Source of the DNA: Hanleya hanleyi
Taxonomy: Eukaryota > Mollusca > Polyplacophora > Lepidopleurida > Hanleyidae
NCBI GenBank assembly: GCA_036873755.1
Contig: JAVTVY010039180.1
Location: forward strand, 62,001-126,000
Direction: 5' to 3'
Length of the DNA stretch: 64,000 bases
Shown: piece after piece, positions 58,649-64,000 of the stretch
Position numbering within the stretch: position 1 is the stretch's first letter
Layout of the letters: every line of letters starts with the position of its first letter
The notes under the pieces: model-generated
What the model saw: only the letters and a program-made list of their open reading frames with translations
Databases searched by the model: none
What the model was told of the DNA's origin: nothing
Program-made: the position numbers and the translations under genes

Positions 58649-59187
58649 AAAGCTAGGGGTGTGAAACTTACCACACTATATCCTTGGGTAAAGCTCTACT
58701 AGAAATCCAAGATGGCCTCCTCGAGGACGCCACAGTGACGTTGTTTTCAAATAGGCATTTTTTTTACGATTTTTCGGTCAAATATTTCAAATTTTATATT
58801 TATGTGTTCTCTTCACAAATACTGCATGATAAATTAGAAAATATTAATGTGATTTGAAATAAAATAGCTCTCGCTCACTTTTCCTCAAAGAAAAGCAGGA
58901 TTTTTGAAGAAAAATGACGAAAACATCAATTTTCTGGTACCTCACATGGTCGCCATTTTTATTTTATCGATGATCCTCTGCAAATTAACTCAAAATGACC
59001 CCAATATCATAAACTACAAACTCACGAATTGTCAGGTCTCAGTGTTGAAACTGACGTTAAATCATATTCACTCACTCACTCACTCACTCACTCACACCTG
59101 TTCTTCTGTACAAAATGAAGATATAGGGTAGATAAATTGGTAGGAGGTGCCATAATACTATCCAGCCCATCCCCAGGCCTGGTAGGG
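58649..59187. mobile_element. TTAA MITE family P, copy 5, left-truncated, with SINE tail inside
   Basis: It starts in mid-element (GAAACTTACCACACTATATC) directly after copy 4 and ends CCAGGCCTGGTAGGG with TTAA at 59188-59191. A GTTGAAACTGACGTTAAATC tail followed by ACTC repeats (about 59044-59095) interrupts it, a short SINE fragment of the same tail family as at 5.4 and 60.5 kb. Confidence 0.8.
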
Positions 59188-59962
59188 TTAAAATGGCTTT
59201 CCTTCCGTCTGTCCGGGTCAATTTTGGTTAACGTACAATAAAATCAGGACGATTCGCCCACAATTTGACATGTACGTACCATGCCCCCAAAGTCCAAGCA
59301 GGATTAATCTCCCCATATTTCTTGCGTCTTCTTCATCACTTATTCATCTCGTCTATATGCCAATTATTCATGTAACCCAGAATCAGAACATTATCTCACA
59401 AACGTACATTTACCTGGCCAATCGTGTTTATTAAACATCCTCGATATATGGTTCAGACCTGCTACAGATGTGTGTTGAAAAAAATTTAGGTGAACTATTG
59501 TTCGATAACTATTTATGGGCTAATTTAGCCCTGCTGCTGTTTGCAAAAAATGCTTAGCTAAGATGCGGTGACTTAGACCCAATAGTGCTACCTGATTCAA
59601 GAATATTTAGCAAAACACTTCAGGAAATTTCGTCAGTTTTAAGTCGCTACCGGCGCAGTCATATTTCAGTGTAGCGGAGATTGCCAAAAGACGTTTCGGC
59701 CCCAAGATGACCGACGTATGGCAACTCCAGGTATGAAAGCATATCGCAGGCTCGTACCTTAGTGCATGCCCTCGTTTGGTATTGCGTTCCAGCCAGATCC
59801 ACCTCTAGGTGGCGCCATTGAATGCCTGTGCAGAATATTACTCTGCGACACACAGGTCTATGAGAGGCTTGCGTTGTTGTTGTTTTTGTTTTCAGCTGAC
59901 GGTTTGAAATACAGGTGGGATTATGATCTCTCTCACACTTTTGCTGAGATCCTTGAGGTGCT

Positions 59963-59997
59963 TATATAACAAGGACGATGTAACAGCCTTGTCAGTC
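59963..59997 (+). promoter_or_regulatory. Candidate core promoter: TATATAA box and TCAGTC initiator
   Basis: TATATAA at 59963-59969 is followed by TCAGTC at 59992-59997. The initiator A lies 31 bases after the start of the TATA box, the canonical spacing. The exon-like sequence that follows strengthens the case. Confidence 0.4.
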
Positions 59998-60052
59998 AGT
60001 GATTCAGCTTATTTATATACCGTTCATAGACGTCTGTCTCGATACGTAGAAA

Positions 60053-60106
60053 ATGAGCTGACTACTTCTAGTGATCATTCTATCTGCCCAATCAGGTAAC
60101 GCACAG
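60053..60106 (+). pseudogene. Possible signal-peptide first exon with in-frame stop
   Basis: The ATG at 60053 lies about 60 bases downstream of the candidate TATA/Inr start site. The frame reads Met-Ser-stop, then LLLVIILSAQSGNAQ, a typical hydrophobic signal-peptide core with a small-residue cleavage region. Splice-donor-like sequences follow: TCAG/GTAACG at 60095 and CACAG/GTAATA at 60107. The third codon is TGA, one change from an arginine codon, so the gene is either broken or the exon call is wrong. No second exon was identified downstream. Secreted product if real. Confidence 0.3.
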
Positions 60107-60420
60107 GTAATAATACTTAGTATGGATTTGTAGATCATGCATCTTAACAGCCAACGTCATAAATACGTTTCAGAAGTAAGGGGGGACAACTTGCCAACTT
60201 CCGCCGAATTATATTGTTGACTTACAGAAATGACAATTTGGTTCAAAGTTTAGCTTAGTCCCCAAGCAGTCCGTATATATTGAAATATGTTTTGCGAAGA
60301 AGAACATTTAGCCGTCTCTTGGAATCGCATCCAAGACCTCCCAATCCGTAAAGTTGCTCTTAATTAGTAGATGGGATGCTGTGTGAGTGCTAGCTGTGAT
60401 AGCGTTTTCAAAAGCGCTGC

Positions 60421-60632
60421 CGTTGGGCACACCGGTTCTCGTCAGATCACCGAAGTTAAGCAGCGTTGAGCTCGGTCAATACTTGGATGGGTGACCGAGT
60501 GCTGTACTGGCTGGGCTGATCAGTGTCCAGAATAATAGGAACTGTGGACACTCTCGTGTTCTGGCACATGTAGGCACCGTCGTGATATGACTGAAACAAT
60601 GTTGAAAACGACGTTAAATCCTACTCACTCAC
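60421..60632 (+). mobile_element. 5S-rRNA-derived SINE with 13-bp target duplication
   Basis: The head matches 5S rRNA: CACACCGGTTCTCGTCAGAT, CACCGAAGTTAAGCAGCGTT and TACTTGGATGGGTGACCGAG, which includes the internal A-box, intermediate element and C-box used by RNA polymerase III. The body follows (GTGGACACTCTCGTGTTCTG), then GTTGAAAACGACGTTAAATC and an ACTC tail. The flanking duplication TCAAAAGCGCTGC is exact at 60408-60420 and 60633-60645. The first 15-20 bases of 5S are missing. Confidence 0.93.
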
Positions 60633-60645
60633 TCAAAAGCGCTGC

Positions 60646-62991
60646 ACTTTGGAAGGGGGCAAAGGAAGAGCACCGGGTCGAACAGTTGGTCCCCTTTCGT
60701 TAAATCACGTTCCACAGAGGATAAAAGGACGAGCTTTTTCAGAGTTATATTCCGACACCAACGAATTAGAATAACCGTCCCATTCTGATCACTAAACCTG
60801 TGCAGACTTATATAATCATGTATCTACAACTACCTCTCGCATTATTTCAAACGCGACTTATGCAGAATTGGATCAATGGTATCCCTCCATACAATAAGCA
60901 GATGACCGATCAAAAAAAAAACCAACAACAACAACAACCCAAAGTAGTAGATTGGGATTTCGACCTGAAGGATGACATCGCTTGGCAGAATCATCTAGCT
61001 AAGCATGATATTCAAACTTATATCTTTGCGTTGTTTGTTAATTAATCTAATCGTTTATCGCCCTTCTAATCATTTCCACGAGATATATCGACGTATTCTT
61101 CGGGGGATCCACAAACTGGCCTGGCTTTAAACTCGTGTATATCTCGGTAGCTATTGGCTGGATATTGAGTTCACGCAGGTGGCCGATCGTACAGAGGACA
61201 AGGCTATTTTCGGCGAAGAGCCAGCGAAAGGGTACCGGATCGAGCAGGTGACCGGCCGTCTAGGAAAAGGATCTATTTTTCGGGTGCGCAATTCAATCAC
61301 GTCCCGCGGGGTTTTTTTTTGTGTAACTTAACTCATCCAGAGGTACGAGCTATTATTTAGTTGAATGCGATAATTAACATTGTACGTTTGTTGATACTCG
61401 GCGATTATACAAAATACGTTTGTGATTGATTTATTTCTCAGACCATAAACATGACATACGATATGCATGCATACAAGGCGACAGTGTATGTGACGTAATA
61501 GGTATACAAATACTAGTATCAGATAATATACATATTTACCCTCTCCGGGGGATATGTCAGGTTAATCTAAGTATCATTTCTGTTCTGTGTGGATATATCA
61601 ATGATAAATCGGACGAATTTGGCTAATTTTGTTAATAAATTTCACTCTTACTTTGGAATAAATGGCGTAACTTTTATGCACTAGGTTTCACAACGTAATA
61701 TCTAGGTAGCAGTTTCTACCCAAATAGAGGGTCGAAGTCAATATTCACTTCACGAGTTCAGACACGTTTGCAACACAACTCTTCCTCACTGTGTATTGTC
61801 GGATTGGAATACAATGTTTGCTAAGCAAATTCTAGTAGTGCACCCCCGTACATGTTGAAATACGACTGTGAAGACGGCTGAATGGAGAAAGGACTTATTG
61901 TATACTAAAATGTCGAAATACATGTGACAAGTTGTCATTTTCATTTGGAATTCTTATTCAAAACAAGATTGAATTAACGACAAGATTCACTTTTATTTTT
62001 CAATTTATCAGTGTCCTAAAATATGAAATTTACTCTGAATAGCAGAAATGATTATTCCAAATTCATTTCAAGCTCAATGTTTCAAGTATTTGAAAAGAAA
62101 TTGGTGAACAAAATTGGTCATATTCTGTTATCCCAGCTAAAAAATGGACACAACGCGGAAATATCTTCACACAAAGTCGGTGTAAGAGAAAACGATTATT
62201 TTACCCTGAGTAGTATGAAATAACGAAATCATCTATAATGTTTGGCGGGCGGTTAAGCGGAGGCGTGCTAAAGCGCCTATCCGGGAGTTTCACGAAACGA
62301 CATTGTTGGAGCCGGGCAGGAAGATGTGGCGCGAGTGATAGGGAGAACCAGTGGGGTAAGGGACATGGGGTTTTCACCAATAGAGAGTCCCAGAGCCGGG
62401 CGTTTGATTTATGGTAGTTAGTGTAGCATAACCGCGCATACGCGTGAAGTAGCATAAAAGGCGCAGATCGGGTCGTATAGGAAGGTGTTGTGCGGTGAGG
62501 TAGGAAAGTTTATAGATATTTATACGGCCCATACAGATTGAGCAAAATGATCCTTTGCGAGAGAAAAGCGAGAGAAACGATCAGAAGTCTCGAATAATGT
62601 CGCGAGATATACGAACACGAATTATTACCAGCCGACAACGCCTGTCTTAAACGCGGTAACGTAATAACGCCTTAACTCCCGTCTCAATACCGTAACGCTC
62701 TATATTAACGCCCCGTGACACCAGAGAGAGAGATAATCCAACAAGGGTTGCGTTTTCATAAATTTTATTGTCTCCCATGTTACATCAAACCCAAGCCCGG
62801 ACACATTTACAAGTCATACAACTGAAGTGACATTGGTGTTAATCGCGCTCTCGTTATTTTCCGATGAAATGCCATCCTCGTCGTACATATTCGGCTATCT
62901 CTGTCCTCTTTCCGTGTTCACTGAGATTCTTCGTTCATTACCGTCGAGGCTTTTTTTTCTCTTATCATTATCCAATAAGAATACACCCTCG
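60646..62991. other. No confirmed gene; GC-richer stretch near 62.3 kb
   Basis: Two loosely similar segments (ACCGGGTCGAACAGTTGGTC near 60675 and ACCGGATCGAGCAGGTGACC near 61235) may be an old duplication. The 62.24-62.50 kb stretch is GC-richer and contains ATAAAAGG at about 62454, a TATA-like sequence with no supported exon behind it. Confidence 0.3.
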
Positions 62992-63276
62992 TTACGCATC
63001 AGAGTCGCTTTCTTTCAGTTCGAGACACTGTAACGGTAACATGTCCTGGAACATTTGCATGGCCTCTGCGGGCGGTAGTCACATATTCTCTTCCAGGTGA
63101 GGCTTGGTTTTCATGATGGACCTGTGCCTAAGATCTCTCTTCATTTCAAGAGGAATCGAGGTACAATTTTCATAGAGCACCATGGCAGATTTTATTGTTC
63201 TGGGTTGTATGTTGATGTACGCATTCTGTAAGGTCTCTTCATCCTGTGCTTCTGCCGGATAGCAGCGACGTGGATA
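62992..63276 (-). pseudogene. Unrecognised coding-like sequence with one in-frame stop
   Basis: On the minus strand a frame open from 63276 gives 65 codons of protein-like composition, including AEAQDEETLQNAYINIQPRT and PLEMKRDLRHRSIMKTKPH, to a TGA at 63081-63079. It then continues in the same frame through AMQMFQDMLPLQCLELKESD to a TAA at 62994-62992. The acidic end resembles a natural C-terminus. A separate minus frame at about 63471-63355 encodes GDGSDSSLQGESSSSDADS and a stop. The family is not recognised. A plus-strand frame overlaps, so chance cannot be excluded. Confidence 0.25.
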
Positions 63277-63479
63277 TCAATTACCGAATACTCAATGTTG
63301 TTTCAAAACGATGGCTCCCTGCCGTTCATGTTTGGATGGCTCAAGCTTTCGCTTTTCTAAGACGAGATAATGCTGTCCGCGTCAGAGGACGAACTCTCAC
63401 CCTGTAACGAGCTATCACTGCCATCGCCAGATTCTATCCATATCAATGGGTAATCTCCCAGTTGCCTCCCAACTTAACG

Positions 63480-64000
63480 CATTATCAGTGATACAATTAC
63501 ACACATGCTTTGACCATTGGCCCTATTGGTTTACAAACGTTCTTATACCAGATTGTATACAAAAAACGCTTCAGTCAGACCATATGTGTCGTTCATTATG
63601 TATCAACATATCAACAATTGTCAGAGACATTGTACATATCTTTGCCACGTATGCAAATGGCCTACTTCGGTAGGAGATTAACCTATCTAAAAGACGGCTA
63701 AATTTGAGGTCTGCCTGGTCTGAGATATTACAACGGGCGAAAGTGCCAACGTAGTTCAGTACCGATTAACTTGCGCTTAACGTGCAGTAGCCAACATTAT
63801 TACAAAAGCTCGGAGACTCCCTCATGATTACAGAGCGTGGGTGCGCTTGTTCGATTTGTAATACACATTCAGAGAGAGAGAAGCATACTGTACAGAGAAA
63901 GACGGACGAGAGCAGTTGGGACAATAGGAAAACAAAACACGTTATACGTGTATTTTGTCTTACTTATTTCATGTGTCAATAACTACGTTTCACGTTAGAA
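63480..64000. other. No gene seen
   Basis: Short frames only; a purine-rich GAGAGAGAGAAG tract lies near 63871-63882. Confidence 0.4.

Noticed and set aside
60421..60520. Functional 5S rRNA gene
   Set aside because: The 5' part of 5S is missing, the sequence departs from 5S after the C-box, and it has a SINE body, ACTC tail and target duplication.

Overview
This is a window of animal nuclear DNA. It is AT-rich, carries no operons or bacterial-type genes, and is almost entirely transposon-derived or tandemly repeated. The repeat content points to a mollusc. It includes SINEs whose 3' tail ends in ACTCACTC repeats behind a GACGTTAAAT core, a 5S-rRNA-derived SINE, a tRNA-like SINE with an intact B box, several decayed non-LTR reverse transcriptases with C-terminal zinc-knuckle ends, and TTAA-flanked MITEs that begin CCCTAYCTGGCC. 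The organism call is an inference from repeat style. No intact protein-coding gene was found. The best host-gene traces are a decayed C2H2 zinc-finger pseudogene (about 36.5-37.2 kb), a possible TATA/Inr promoter with a signal-peptide-like first exon interrupted by a stop (about 59.96-60.11 kb), and a coding-like unrecognised stretch on the minus strand near 63 kb.

Layout. 0-6.2 kb: fragments of non-LTR elements, a fold-back element and a SINE. 2.2-3.7 kb and 6.3-10.6 kb: two copies of a dispersed repeat rich in TGACCTTGA. The second copy is split by a 557-bp palindromic element with an 8-bp target duplication and by a 2.5-kb TTAA-flanked element that holds two 613-bp direct repeats. 13.7-18.8 kb: a tandem segmental duplication whose two halves differ by clean insertions (a LINE fragment, a chimeric retroelement unit called 'unit U' here, and a 137-bp MITE). 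20-24 kb: several LINE remnants and another unit U piece. 25.3-26.1 kb: a fold-back transposon. 28.8-32.6 kb: the longest LINE relic (endonuclease, RT, zinc-knuckle), itself interrupted by a unit U piece and a 158-bp tandem array.

32.8-39.1 kb: TTAA MITEs, one hosting a mariner-like element with about 326-bp inverted repeats and only the C-terminus of its transposase, plus the zinc-finger pseudogene and a tRNA-like SINE. 40.6-49.4 kb: a satellite domain that interleaves a roughly 78-bp array, a 508-bp satellite and a 40-bp minisatellite, with inverted copies of one sequence at its two edges. Part of the 508-bp monomer matches the antisense 3' region of unit U, which suggests the satellite was born from a retroelement end. 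52.4-53.3 kb: a 27-bp minisatellite open in several frames. 55.8-59.2 kb: three more copies of the TTAA MITE family. 60.4 kb: a 5S SINE with a perfect 13-bp target duplication.

The features do not form a pathway. They record layered transposition: the nesting order can be read from target duplications and from empty sites in the sister copies. All homology calls come from reading the sequence without database searches. Names such as piggyBac-like or hAT-like rest on target-site and terminal signatures only.
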